Assembly (NCBI RefSeq): GCF_013407185.1
Contig: NZ_CP026995.1
Location: 1,509,913 to 1,573,912, forward strand
Direction: 5' to 3'
DNA: 64,000 bases
Origin: Nitrosopumilus ureiphilus
Lineage (GTDB): Archaea; Thermoproteota; Nitrososphaeria; Nitrososphaerales; Nitrosopumilaceae
Shown here: one piece after another, positions 1 through 7,696 of the stretch
Numbering within the stretch: the first letter of the stretch is position 1
Layout: every line of letters begins with the position of its first letter
The notes under the pieces: model-generated
Seen by the model: only the letters and a program-made list of their open reading frames with translations
Databases searched by the model: none
Told to the model about the DNA's origin: nothing
Program-made: the position numbers and the translations under genes

Positions 1-260
1 AGGATTTTTCCGTTGAAATGGTAAATTATCTTGCCCATATGATTTAAAAATATTTCATAGTAAATGGAATACTTGTTTTGGGGTAACCTGGCTACGGTTT
101 TTGTAGAATTTACAATGTCAATAATTCCAACACATAATTGCTTTTGACTTCCCAAAACTGAGACATGAAATTCCTCATGTTCATCATCTGAAACTATATT
201 TTGTTTTAGAATATTCTCTGAATTTTTCAACATCAAATTTGTTAATGATTCTTTTGACAT
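1..260 (-). CDS. Adenylate/guanylate cyclase-like domain protein (3' part missing)
   Basis: This open frame starts at ATG 260 and runs off the left edge of the window, so only the first ~86 residues are visible. Residues ~45-55 read CVGIIDIVNST, the metal-binding first strand of class III nucleotidyl cyclase domains, followed by a helix like that of those folds. Whether it makes cAMP/cGMP or is an inactive sensor cannot be judged, because the second metal site and substrate residues lie outside. Soluble; no membrane segment in the visible part. It is a single gene facing out of the window. Confidence 0.6.
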   Translation of the reverse strand, partial: MSKESLTNLMLKNSENILKQNIVSDDEHEEFHVSVLGSQKQLCVGIIDIVNSTKTVARLPQNKYSIYYEIFLNHMGKIIYHFNGKI

Positions 261-395
261 TAATCATTTTGATATAATTATGATACATAATGTACAGGGA
301 TATCATTTTAAACGAACATGATCATAATTTTTCTAATTATATAACACAACACCCTTTTCAAAAAAACAAAAATAAAAAATTAGTAGATAAAAGTC

Positions 396-710
396 TTAAT
401 CTCTTCTTTTTTCATGAATGTTGTCTACTGAAGATTCACCATCAGAAATTCCTAGTTGTCCATATGAGAAATGGTTTTTCAAATTAGATCTCTCTTCTAA
501 TGCAATTCTATTTGAATCATCATACATGACTTGATTGGAATGAACTGGACTGCCTACTTTGAAATGATTTCTTACCAAAGACATTTCACCAGATAATTTG
601 TCCTCAATTCCTTCGGTTCCATAGACGTACGTGTTTTCTATTCCAGATGGAATATTTAGCATTAAAATGGTCAATGCAGACAACATTCCAAATAAGACTG
701 TCTTTTTCAT
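396..710 (-). CDS. Small secreted protein of unknown function
   Basis: 104 residues. I chose ATG 710 rather than the upstream ATG at 815 because it puts a clean signal peptide at the N-terminus (MKKTVLFGMLSALTILMLNI). The mature part is polar, without Cys and with no motif I recognise (YVYGTEGIEDKLSGEMS region). It is probably exported or membrane-anchored through its N-terminal segment. Stands alone; the next gene is on the other strand ~620 bases away. Confidence 0.5.
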   Translation of the reverse strand: MKKTVLFGMLSALTILMLNIPSGIENTYVYGTEGIEDKLSGEMSLVRNHFKVGSPVHSNQVMYDDSNRIALEERSNLKNHFSYGQLGISDGESSVDNIHEKRRD

Positions 711-1331
711 TGAGAAGAGTCTCGGTGTTTCAACTTTGTATTCTACACCAAAACATCCTATGTGTTTTTTTGTTTTGCTTTGTGTTGTATTGAGTATAAA
801 CATTATTTCATCCAATAGAATTATCCAATTAAGATTCTGTTTGTTTTTTGATTACAAACAAGTATTGGAGTTATTGTAGAAACAAAAAAATCCAAGTTTA
901 TTAAAAAAAATATGTAAAACAGTTATCAATGATCATATTTTTTACATTTTTTACTACATATCAGAACAAAACAAATAATAATTATATTTCATATCAAATA
1001 TTCTTTATCATATTGAAGTGTATTGTATGACATCTCAATTCTACATCATTGCAATCTAAAAATGCCTTTATTGCTGCAATTGGTAAATTGATAGTATTTG
1101 CAGATATGGTTTTTTTGAGATGCATTAGTCTTCCATCATAATTTGTAATTTTTCTTGAGAAATAGAAGTCAGTGTATCATATCTTTTACATCAAAAAAGG
1201 TCAGGAATTTATCCAAATGTTGGATGTGTGTTTTCCTTGTTGCGGGGGATTTTATCGTATTTTCAAAAATCAACATACTTCTTTGCATGGTGTTTTTATA
1301 GAATAAAGTGGTATTTTAACCAGAATATCCC
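711..1331. other. Intergenic region, no gene seen
   Basis: About 620 bases, very AT-rich, with several T- and A-runs (around 880-970) but no convincing reading frame on either strand and no strong hairpin. It should contain the promoters of the two flanking genes, which diverge from it. Confidence 0.5.
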
Positions 1332-1571
1332 ATGTTAGAAAAACAATTCAAACCAGATTTACTCTACAACAGTATTGTTCATTTTTACATGGATAAGAAA
1401 GGTTATTCAAAAGATAGGGCAAATGCAATTGCCCAATCAGTGGTACAAAAGGAAGCTCAAAGAAGGATATGTAAAAATGAAAAATGCAAGCATTTTTCAC
1501 ATGATCACATCAGAAATGCTGAAACATGTCTAGTTGAGAATTGTGAGTGCAGTAAATTTTCAACTAAGTAA
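1332..1571 (+). CDS. Small Cys/His-rich zinc-binding protein
   Basis: 79 residues, soluble. The N-terminal half is helical (a YSKDRANAIAQSVVQKE helix). The C-terminal half holds C-x4-C-x2-H-x3-H and then C-x4-C-x-C, which looks like one compact zinc site. No enzyme family recognised; a nucleic-acid or protein-interaction role is possible. Its stop overlaps the 3' end of the convergent nuclease gene by 8 bases. Confidence 0.65.
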   Translation: MLEKQFKPDLLYNSIVHFYMDKKGYSKDRANAIAQSVVQKEAQRRICKNEKCKHFSHDHIRNAETCLVENCECSKFSTK

Positions 1572-2544
1572 AGTCATCTAAAGAATTCTCTATTAGTGGT
1601 TGAGCATTAATGCCAATTTTTCGTAATTGTTGGGCAAACTCATCTACAAAACCATGAATTGTGTAAACTTGTTCTGCTCCTGATTGTACTACCATTTCTA
1701 CAAGTTCATTATAATCACAGTGATCACTCATTGGAATTGAATAATCAGTTCTTCGTCCAAAAGAGAATCTAGAAGATTGAGCCCATCCACTAAACCCAAT
1801 TGTTACTGCACCATATTTTGATTTCATGTCCTGAATGAATTTATTTTTACTTGACATCATTGGCGCTACCATCACCCATGGTTTTTTCTCAAGCAATCCA
1901 TTTTTTTCAGCATCTGAGTGACCAATCCCATCCTTTAATGAAACTCCAAATTTTTGATGAAGTAAATTCATATCTTTAACAGAATCATGAAAGTAAAGTG
2001 GCCCCCAATGGCCAAATAGTTGTGTGATGGTTTGTGCTTTTCCCAATTGATATCCCATTAAAATTACAGGTATGCCTTTACCATAAAGTTCAGAAATCAA
2101 TTCATTTACTTGTTTTTGAATTTCCGCCATTTTTGGAAAAACAAATTCAGGTAATCCAAACGTGCATTCAGTAATCAATGTTTTACATTTTGGAATTTTT
2201 GCGCCTTTTAGAAAACCTCTATCCCTTGTACAAACATCTCCAGTATAGAAAATATCATCAAAAAGCAAACCCTTGGCACCAAGAATATGGCCACTGTCAA
2301 TTAGAGAAAAAGCCTCCAGTGATTCCACATGGTTTTCCATTTTAAAGCCACGAAGATTAGCTATTTCATTTGTCTCAATTGATGATAAGATGATGCCGCC
2401 GTTTTTAGTTGGAAGATGATCAGAATGAGCATGGGATACAAAATTGATTCCGTCTGCATCACTGTTTTTAGGATCCAAGTAAACACGTTTTTCATTGACC
2501 TCACACAGGATTCCATTTTTAGTAATCCTGACTTTTCTAGACAA
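1564..2544 (-). CDS. Metallo-beta-lactamase fold beta-CASP exonuclease
   Basis: 326 residues. HAHSDH at ~38-43 is the metal-binding HxHxDH signature of the MBL fold, and later metal ligands sit around SGHILGA and FYTGDV. SGWAQ followed by MSDHCDYNEL and a late IHGF histidine match the compact beta-CASP nucleases grouped with archaeal/bacterial ligase-associated DNA exonucleases and mRNA 3'-end-processing-like factors. It likely degrades or trims DNA or RNA; which one is not decided by sequence alone. The length fits the ligase-associated subgroup, but no ligase gene is adjacent. Soluble; monocistronic. Confidence 0.8.
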   Translation of the reverse strand: MSRKVRITKNGILCEVNEKRVYLDPKNSDADGINFVSHAHSDHLPTKNGGIILSSIETNEIANLRGFKMENHVESLEAFSLIDSGHILGAKGLLFDDIFYTGDVCTRDRGFLKGAKIPKCKTLITECTFGLPEFVFPKMAEIQKQVNELISELYGKGIPVILMGYQLGKAQTITQLFGHWGPLYFHDSVKDMNLLHQKFGVSLKDGIGHSDAEKNGLLEKKPWVMVAPMMSSKNKFIQDMKSKYGAVTIGFSGWAQSSRFSFGRRTDYSIPMSDHCDYNELVEMVVQSGAEQVYTIHGFVDEFAQQLRKIGINAQPLIENSLDDFT

Positions 2545-2781
2545 TGAAAATCAAGATAATTGGATTTGATATAAATTGCAGGTTTAGTATATGTGAACCA
2601 TAGATCAATCTATTTTATACATTCGTAATCAAGATAAAATTATGTGAAAGAATAATACTGTAATGTATACAAAGTAGGGTTTAATACTAAAAAATTTCTT
2701 GGTTAGAAGCTATTTTCTACCAAAGATGGATTAAAAAAAGATCCGAATATTTTTTTCTACAAGTCTTGATATCATTATACC

Positions 2782-2815
2782 ATACTGCGCACACCTAACT
2801 AGGTGTACGAAGTAT
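2782..2815. promoter_or_regulatory. Nested dyad-symmetric site
   Basis: Inner arms ACACCTA and TAGGTGT (2791-2797, 2800-2806) are separated by 2 bases. Outside them, after 4-base spacers on each side, lie ATACT and AGTAT. The exact symmetry of spacing suggests a protein-binding operator rather than an RNA hairpin. It lies ~110 bases before the C2H2 microprotein gene. The rest of 2545-2925 shows no gene. Confidence 0.35.
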
Positions 2816-2925
2816 AGAATTAATTATTTTTAGATAAATGGTTTTTGTGTTTTTTTATTTTGGATACCATTGCAAAAAGACAAATCATTCATTGAGGTTA
2901 AATACAAAATTTGTTTAGAACAAAC

Positions 2926-3045
2926 ATGATGAATGCATGGAAGTGTTACCGTTGCAATCTGTCATTTACCGAAGAATCCCACGCTGACATGCACCATCAA
3001 TTAACAAAACACTCTTCCAGACTGATTGAATGCGTTAGTGCATAA
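2926..3045 (+). CDS. C2H2 zinc-finger microprotein
   Basis: 39 residues from a double ATG (MMNAWKCYRC). It holds C-x2-C, then H-H spacing (MHHQLTKH) typical of a single C2H2 finger, so it probably binds DNA or a partner. A close paralogue lies at 36143-36262 with the same length, the same MMNAWKCY start and a conserved stretch upstream (ATTGAGGTTAAATACAAAAT is identical in both). That makes translation credible despite the small size. Confidence 0.7.
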   Translation: MMNAWKCYRCNLSFTEESHADMHHQLTKHSSRLIECVSA

Positions 3046-3109
3046 GACAGTTCAAATCCCAATAGATTTGATGGAGTGGACCATTGAGGGTCAGAATTCT
3101 AGTTTTCAT
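3035..3109 (-). pseudogene. MKTR-type gene start, truncated
   Basis: A 24-codon frame beginning MKTRIL starts on the stop codon of the membrane gene upstream (ATGA overlap at 3106-3109) and soon ends. The ATGAAAACTAGA start is the one used by several membrane/secreted genes in this window (for example 21365 and 27697). I read it as the stub of a lost downstream gene, though a short leader peptide is possible. Confidence 0.3.
3053..3070. promoter_or_regulatory. 18-bp dyad site, CAAATC...GATTTG type
   Basis: CAAATCCCAATAGATTTG has matching ends (CAAATC / GATTTG). Near-copies occur at 22338, 22992, 23462, 27102 and 40530. Here it lies just downstream of both flanking genes rather than at a promoter. 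Confidence 0.4.
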
Positions 3110-4014
3110 TTCTTTATCAATTTCCTAATGACTGAGGATCTATACAATAGAATTCCTGCAATAATTGATACGATAATCGGCATCAATAGTAAAATAAACT
3201 GAGGATCAAAAACCCATGTTCTAATTTGTTCAGGTTGAGACAATATGATTGCAAAAGTCTGTAAAGATGCAATAAAACTAGGTATGCCAAAAAATAACAA
3301 CAAGCCTGATAAGATTAAAGATAGGTAGGGCTTGCTTGGGGTGTTTTTTCTTTTTAGAATGAAATAAGGCGTTAGAAATAATGATGAAATAATTCCAAAT
3401 AATACTAAGAGCTGCAAAAATATAGGGTAAAACAAACCGCCAGCAAAATCCAAAGCATAACTAGGAGATAAATCAGGATCTAAATCAATCGAACCACCTC
3501 CAAGATGGAATTCATAAAAATGTGTACAAAAAATTAAAGGAAGATCACATTGACCAATAACACCTCCAGTATTCCATACAAATGATGATGTCTGAATTGC
3601 TAAAATCATCAAGATCAAAACAAAATATGTCGCAACAATAGTTATTGCAGCAATTATTAGAGATGTATTTTGCGCAGGACTGATAATCTTTTTTTGAAGC
3701 ATAAATGCTGCAAATCCTGCTACAATTCCAACAATGATTCCAGCCATCGGTCCCAGAACTTGACTAAATGGAATCAATAATGATGTGCCAGTAATAATGC
3801 TTAGTGGAATTCCTATTGGTTTGATATTTTTTGATGCCCATGAAAACAAAACCCAAGACATAAGAGAAAACATGATGGTGAGTGTCATAACAATGATAGA
3901 ATTGATTGTAATTCCATTCCACATAACTTGATTATTCATGCCAAATTCTAATCCTCTAATCCAAGGAATCGATACAAGAAACGCTGCAATAATTATCAAA
4001 AGCCTAGTTTTCAT
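3106..4014 (-). CDS. Polytopic membrane protein, Yip1-like signature
   Basis: 302 residues with about seven hydrophobic segments (first at 3-20, MKTRLLIIIAAFL). No enzymatic motif. A short motif, SPSYALDFA, in an extracytoplasmic loop also occurs (as APSYALDFA) in the frameshifted membrane gene at 20016-20683, whose N-terminal part resembles Yip1-type proteins; the two may be distant relatives. The promoter at 4039-4080 has the TAGAA-N3-TTTATGA core and a leader almost identical to that of the gene starting at 23413. Function unknown. Confidence 0.6.
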   Translation of the reverse strand: MKTRLLIIIAAFLVSIPWIRGLEFGMNNQVMWNGITINSIIVMTLTIMFSLMSWVLFSWASKNIKPIGIPLSIITGTSLLIPFSQVLGPMAGIIVGIVAGFAAFMLQKKIISPAQNTSLIIAAITIVATYFVLILMILAIQTSSFVWNTGGVIGQCDLPLIFCTHFYEFHLGGGSIDLDPDLSPSYALDFAGGLFYPIFLQLLVLFGIISSLFLTPYFILKRKNTPSKPYLSLILSGLLLFFGIPSFIASLQTFAIILSQPEQIRTWVFDPQFILLLMPIIVSIIAGILLYRSSVIRKLIKK

Positions 4015-4038
4015 TTTCTTTTTCTTAGATGAATATAC

Positions 4039-4080
4039 TCATAAAACATTCTATTGACTGTATAAATCCACACAGATCCG
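4039..4080 (-). promoter_or_regulatory. Promoter of the shared TAGAA/TTTATGA class
   Basis: On the minus strand TAGAATGTTTTATGAG precedes ATG 4014 by about 25 bases, a good archaeal TATA position. Upstream lies a degenerate form of the dyad (GATCTGTGTGGATTT). The whole leader closely matches that at 23437-23413. Confidence 0.5.
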
Positions 4081-4086
4081 CATTAA

Positions 4087-4447
4087 TTATATTTAATTTT
4101 TCTAAATGTAATTTTATGTTCTGTACAAATGTTGATTTCATTTCCCAAGACTTCTCTGACAAATACCGCGTATTTTTCAATATTTCATTTTAAAATCATA
4201 TTCAGTAAATCCTTTCAAATTGGACTAGTCTAAATTCATTTGAATTTTTTGATTAAAGAATTCGTATAACTAATTTTAATAAAAATAAATCATGTTGTTA
4301 GAAGGATTCTTCAAGTGGTCATATGGATACAATATTTTTCATGATTTTCAGGAGAATGAAAAGGGAATATTGCTATTTTATGGTTTAAGAAAAAATATGG
4401 AACTAAATCAGGTTACTTTTCAGGTCTAATATAGAAAAGAAAAAAGG
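4087..4447. other. Intergenic region, no gene seen
   Basis: About 360 AT-rich bases between two minus-strand genes. I see no credible reading frame, tRNA or strong hairpin. Confidence 0.5.
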
Positions 4448-5344
4448 TTATGGATAGAAGTAGAGATATTGATATGTTTGATCTCCGCCGTCTACGTTGT
4501 ATGATGCATGAACTGTATGTGATGAGTATTGTTGACTCGGATACCATTCATTACTTGTTCTAGTATCACCATCGACGTAGTTCCAATTGGCATCATAGTG
4601 AATTGCTTGATGATAACCAGCTTGCCATTGACTTGCTTGTAGATTTCCAACTCTGTATCTATGTTCAAGAGTATTGATTGGGGAATCAATATATCCCGGC
4701 ACAACAATAGATGCATTCATTGACTCGCCTGGATCTAGATAGGCAAGAGTTTTAGCTGATTCACATTGAAATCCACCACATCCAAATTGTAGGAATATGA
4801 AGGTCTGATATTGTCCTAATGCAGCATGAGCATACTGAATAACCAATCCAAAAAAGTTTTCAGGAGATTGAAAGGGATCTAGACTAGTTCCCCGATATTC
4901 ATTCTGTATTTTCAAGAGTTCTTCATTATCTACGTCTTCGGGTGCGAAAATACCTACCTCAGCCATTCTAGGTTTCATAGCTTTTAGTTTTGCTTCCAAA
5001 GCCTTTTTGGTTTCAGGATCAGATGTTTTGTTAATCTGTTCATTAAGTGCCGTGGCTTTTTCTAATACTTCTGCCTGTTCTTTGTAGTATTTTATTTCTG
5101 CATCAGTAAGTGGTTTTGGATTTTCCATTGCTTCATAGAGACCTTTCATTATGTCAATTTTTATCTCATCAGATGGTTCTTCACCAGATGTGATTTTATT
5201 GCTAAATGATCGGTTCCATTCATCAATCAATTCTTTGTCTGTCTTCTCTGCTGCATACGCAAAATTCATACCAGAAAATGGCAAGATCATTGCAGCAATC
5301 AAAGAAGCAAACAATATTGTTTTGACTGTCTTTGTATTTTTCAT
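4448..5344 (-). CDS. Secreted protein with helical N-terminal half
   Basis: 298 residues from ATG 5344, chosen because it starts a typical thaumarchaeal signal peptide (MKNTKTVKTILFASLIAAM, cleavage near YAA). Residues ~35-120 are charged and helical (KEQAEVLEKATALNEQINK), possibly a coiled coil. The C-terminal half is Tyr/Gln-rich and probably beta-structured, with a FGCGGFQCE cysteine cluster. Extracellular; no family recognised. It stands alone with a long upstream region that contains two hairpins. Confidence 0.6.
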   Translation of the reverse strand: MKNTKTVKTILFASLIAAMILPFSGMNFAYAAEKTDKELIDEWNRSFSNKITSGEEPSDEIKIDIMKGLYEAMENPKPLTDAEIKYYKEQAEVLEKATALNEQINKTSDPETKKALEAKLKAMKPRMAEVGIFAPEDVDNEELLKIQNEYRGTSLDPFQSPENFFGLVIQYAHAALGQYQTFIFLQFGCGGFQCESAKTLAYLDPGESMNASIVVPGYIDSPINTLEHRYRVGNLQASQWQAGYHQAIHYDANWNYVDGDTRTSNEWYPSQQYSSHTVHASYNVDGGDQTYQYLYFYP

Positions 5345-5481
5345 GTTATTATCATTCTCATATAGTATGTGGTTATTAAACATTGATTCAATTTGTATTG
5401 AAGCAATATTCTTATAGTATGAATATATTAGAAATTAGATTATTAGAAACTGCTAACAAACATACAATTCTAATTAAATGA

Positions 5482-5503
5482 TTTTTACAAAGAATTGTAA
5501 AAA
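5482..5503. other. Perfect 9-bp hairpin
   Basis: TTTTTACAA, loop AGAA, TTGTAAAAA. Lies in the upstream region of the secreted gene at 4448-5344; could be an operator or a minus-strand leader structure. Confidence 0.35.
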
Positions 5504-5518
5504 ACACTAAAAGCAAGT

Positions 5519-5592
5519 CAGTTCTTCTTTTGTATATCCTGACTTTCAGGTCAGACGGGTAGAGAGTCAGGATACACTTTAAAGACGAACTG
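5519..5592. other. 74-nt long imperfect hairpin
   Basis: Outer arms of 12 (CAGTTCTTCTTT at 5519-5530 against AAAGACGAACTG at 5581-5592, one mismatch) and inner arms of 10 (TATCCTGACT at 5535-5544, AGTCAGGATA at 5565-5574, perfect) close a 20-base loop. It does not fold as a tRNA. It sits between the secreted gene and the RHH gene and could be a structured RNA or a small palindromic element. Confidence 0.45.
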
Positions 5593-5636
5593 TTGTTTGA
5601 AGTCATTCCCGTCTGATCAAATATTGGGTAATGTGA

Positions 5637-5792
5637 TTACTTTGAGTATTTTTCAAGCAATTCCCTTACAGCAGACACCACAAACTGTGTCTTACTAGTA
5701 TAACCAGATCTTTTTGCCTTTGCAGTATTGAGAAATTTTTCAATCTCATCGCTCATTTCTTTAGGCATACGCACTGCAGACCAATCAGCCAT
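5637..5792 (-). CDS. Ribbon-helix-helix protein (CopG/MetJ type)
   Basis: 51 residues from ATG 5792 (MADWSAVRMPKEM). A short beta strand (SAVRMP) followed by two helices (KEMSDEIEKFLNTA, SKTQFVVSAVRELLEKY) is the classic RHH DNA-binding layout, so it probably acts as a dimeric transcription factor. An ATG at 5804 is also possible but adds four unlikely residues. Diverges from another RHH-like gene at 5881; the 88-base space between them contains the repeated TGTAACA, a possible shared operator. Confidence 0.7.
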   Translation of the reverse strand: MADWSAVRMPKEMSDEIEKFLNTAKAKRSGYTSKTQFVVSAVRELLEKYSK

Positions 5793-5880
5793 ACAAAAAT
5801 CCATGTTATCTGACTAATCTCTCTTCCTTGTAACATATATGTAACAATATTTATTAATTTGTCTCACATCATAACATCAT
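5793..5880. promoter_or_regulatory. Divergent promoter region with TGTAACA repeats
   Basis: The space between the two RHH genes contains TTGTAACATATATGTAACAA, i.e. TGTAACA twice in direct orientation around a TATA-like centre, then ATATTTATTAATT. Likely TATA boxes and binding site for one or both RHH proteins. Confidence 0.4.
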
Positions 5881-6198
5881 ATGAAAAAGGCCAAGCCTGA
5901 AAACTGGATTAAAGTAAACATTCTCAAGTCACAATCCAAAGAGATCGCAAAGATCTTGAAAAACGGCGAGTTTGCAAACATGTCACAATTTGTGGTATTT
6001 ACAGTAAGAAAGGAATTGGATTTAAGAAAACGAATTCAGTCAGGAATAAAGAACAAAGCAGTAGATGAGAAAGAGATCAAGGAAAAACTAGAGTCATGGA
6101 TTGAGGAGATCAATAAAAAAGCAATTCTTGAAGAAAAACTCAAGAAAGCATTTGAGAACAGTAAAAGCCACACCAAAACCCTAAGCATGCTTACTTAG
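5881..6198 (+). CDS. Ribbon-helix-helix-like regulator with coiled-coil tail
   Basis: 105 residues. WIKVNIL is the beta strand, and SKEIAKILKNGEFANMSQFVVFTVRKEL the two helices, of an RHH domain (residues ~9-45). The rest is a highly charged helix (KEIKEKLESWIEEINKK). Soluble, probably dimeric, DNA binding. Divergent from the RHH gene at 5637-5792. A perfect 9-bp hairpin covers its stop codon. Confidence 0.65.
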   Translation: MKKAKPENWIKVNILKSQSKEIAKILKNGEFANMSQFVVFTVRKELDLRKRIQSGIKNKAVDEKEIKEKLESWIEEINKKAILEEKLKKAFENSKSHTKTLSMLT

Positions 6199-6202
6199 GG
6201 TT
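6177..6202 (+). terminator. Stop-codon hairpin, likely terminator or mRNA end
   Basis: AACCCTAAG, loop of 8, CTTAGGGTT. The 3' arm contains the TAG stop of the preceding gene. No T-run follows directly, so this may stabilise the 3' end rather than terminate. Confidence 0.45.
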
Positions 6203-6257
6203 CAAATATCAACAGATTTGAACTTGAAATAGTTTACTTGTAAAAAAATTGAAACCG

Positions 6258-6389
6258 ATGAGAGAGATATTGATCTTTGATGATTCTAAAATTTTGATTG
6301 ATTTGGATTATGGTAAAACACAGTTAGCAATTAATCTACGATCCACACACATTAATTGCAGGTTTGATCTAGTATTGACTAGTTGCTAA
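6258..6389 (+). CDS. Possible 43-residue protein upstream of purN
   Basis: MREILIFDDSKILIDLDYGK... is an open frame whose stop overlaps the purN TTG start. No known domain; its best support is position and lack of overlap with other genes. It could equally be chance. Confidence 0.25.
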   Translation: MREILIFDDSKILIDLDYGKTQLAINLRSTHINCRFDLVLTSC

Positions 6390-7000
6390 ATCTAGGAATT
6401 CTAATCTCAGGTCGTGGGAGCAACATGGAGAATATTCTAAAGTCAATTAAAAGTAAAAAGATCCCAATTAACCCAGCAGTAGTCATTTCAAACAGAACCG
6501 ATGCAAGAGGCCTAAAAATTGCAGGGAATCTAGGGATCAACACAGAGGTTATTGAGAGCAAAGGTTTTGAAGGAAGTAGAGCAGATTATGACAAAAAAAT
6601 TATCTCAATTCTAAAAAAATATGGAGTCACCCCAGAAAATGGACTTGTATGTCTTGCAGGATTTATGAGAATAATCAGTCCACAATTTGTAAAAGAATAC
6701 AAAAATAGAATAATCAACATTCATCCAGCATTGCTCCCAAGTTTTACAGGGCTAAATGCACAAAAACAGGCATTAGAGTATGGTGCAAAGTATTCAGGAT
6801 GTACAGTTCATTTTGTTGATGCAGAAATGGATACTGGACCAGTAATAATCCAGGCAGTTGTAAAAATCAAAGAAAATGATACAGAAGAATCATTATCAAA
6901 AAGAATTCTAAAAGAAGAACACAGAATCTATCCCGAAGCAGTAAATCTAATTGCCAGGAATAAAGTCAGAGTTTTTGGGAGAAAAACCATCATCACTTAA
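6383..7000 (+). CDS. purN: Phosphoribosylglycinamide formyltransferase
   Basis: 205 residues, the usual length. Transfers the formyl group of 10-formyl-THF to GAR, step 3 of purine synthesis. N-terminal GILISGRGSN is the GAR phosphate-binding motif; the catalytic set is N112 and H114 in NIHPALLPSF and D150 in DAEMDTGP. The start is TTG 6383: a stop lies directly upstream in frame, and later ATGs would lose the phosphate loop. purD, folD and a 5-formyl-THF cyclo-ligase follow within 3.4 kb, so this is a purine/one-carbon cluster. Confidence 0.95.
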   Translation: MLNLGILISGRGSNMENILKSIKSKKIPINPAVVISNRTDARGLKIAGNLGINTEVIESKGFEGSRADYDKKIISILKKYGVTPENGLVCLAGFMRIISPQFVKEYKNRIINIHPALLPSFTGLNAQKQALEYGAKYSGCTVHFVDAEMDTGPVIIQAVVKIKENDTEESLSKRILKEEHRIYPEAVNLIARNKVRVFGRKTIIT

Positions 7001-7317
7001 GAATCAGGGCCGCCAAAAAAATACAAAACTTTAAGCTCTTTAGTGTTTCCATGAAAAAAATGCTCTACGTCTTTTGCAACAAAAAATAATTTATCTTTTG
7101 AAACTGTGTAATCTTTGTCTTTAATTTTCAAAAAACCATCACCTGAGATGACATAGTATACTTCATCACTATCATGGGGTTCTTGAGTGTCTTCCTTGCC
7201 TGGCTGTAAAACCAAAATGCCGGCAGCAAGACTAGTACGATTAATAAAAGTGTAAAAATAAGAATTGCTTTTTTTAATTTTTTCAAGATATGAATTCAGG
7301 TCATAATCAAGTTTCAA
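6997..7317 (-). CDS. Cupin domain protein
   Basis: About 106 residues forming a single cupin barrel. PGKEDTQEPHDSDEVYYVISGDG is motif 1-like, with H and E metal ligands, and DVEHFFHG is motif 2 with its histidine. Metal-binding; substrate unknown. The start is uncertain: TTG 7317 comes right after the stop of the upstream ABM gene and avoids a 44-base overlap, but GTG 7362 is also open. The 3' end overlaps purN by 4 bases. Probably co-transcribed with the ABM gene. Confidence 0.75.
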   Translation of the reverse strand: MKLDYDLNSYLEKIKKSNSYFYTFINRTSLAAGILVLQPGKEDTQEPHDSDEVYYVISGDGFLKIKDKDYTVSKDKLFFVAKDVEHFFHGNTKELKVLYFFGGPDS

Positions 7318-7318
7318 T

Positions 7319-7603
7319 TTATTCAGCAGCAATTGAAAATGTTTTTCTTGCAGGTGGAGCACTCATGTAAGAATGCCCCTCAGGATGAAGTTTATCATGC
7401 TCAGGGCTATTATGCATTCGGATGAAAGTTTCTTTGCTTTCATGCTCTACAACAATCCTATAGCTCCCATCATTAGATTTTAGAAAGCGTCTAGAGATAA
7501 ACCCTGGAAAGTTTGCCAGTACTTTGTTTGATTCTGAAAACCATTTTTTAAAATCATCTTCAGCACCATCTTTGAGTTGAACATCCGCCATCATTACAAA
7601 CAT
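7319..7603 (-). CDS. Antibiotic biosynthesis monooxygenase (ABM) domain protein
   Basis: 94 residues, a single ferredoxin-like ABM domain: FVMMADVQLKDGAEDDFKKWF opens it and FPGFISRRFLKS.DGSYRIVVEHESKETF is the core. Such proteins act as small cofactor-free monooxygenases or haem/quinol-binding proteins. I start it at ATG 7603 because the upstream extension has no homology-like features. Followed at once by the cupin gene, so the two likely form an operon transcribed away from folD. Confidence 0.75.
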   Translation of the reverse strand: MFVMMADVQLKDGAEDDFKKWFSESNKVLANFPGFISRRFLKSNDGSYRIVVEHESKETFIRMHNSPEHDKLHPEGHSYMSAPPARKTFSIAAE

Positions 7604-7696
7604 ATTGTGACTAGAAATACCACCATTAAATTTCTTTTCTAAGACTTTTATTAAAAAAATTCCAAGAATTAAATATCTACAAATCAAAATCAGAAT

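Noticed and set aside
290-487. 65-codon plus-strand frame
   Set aside because: Overlaps the minus-strand secreted gene, low-complexity composition (FFFHECC, NKNKK), no motif.
3050-3070. T-loop-like TTCAAATCCC as a tRNA fragment
   Set aside because: The flanking bases do not pair into a T-stem, and the sequence is better explained by the dyad family.
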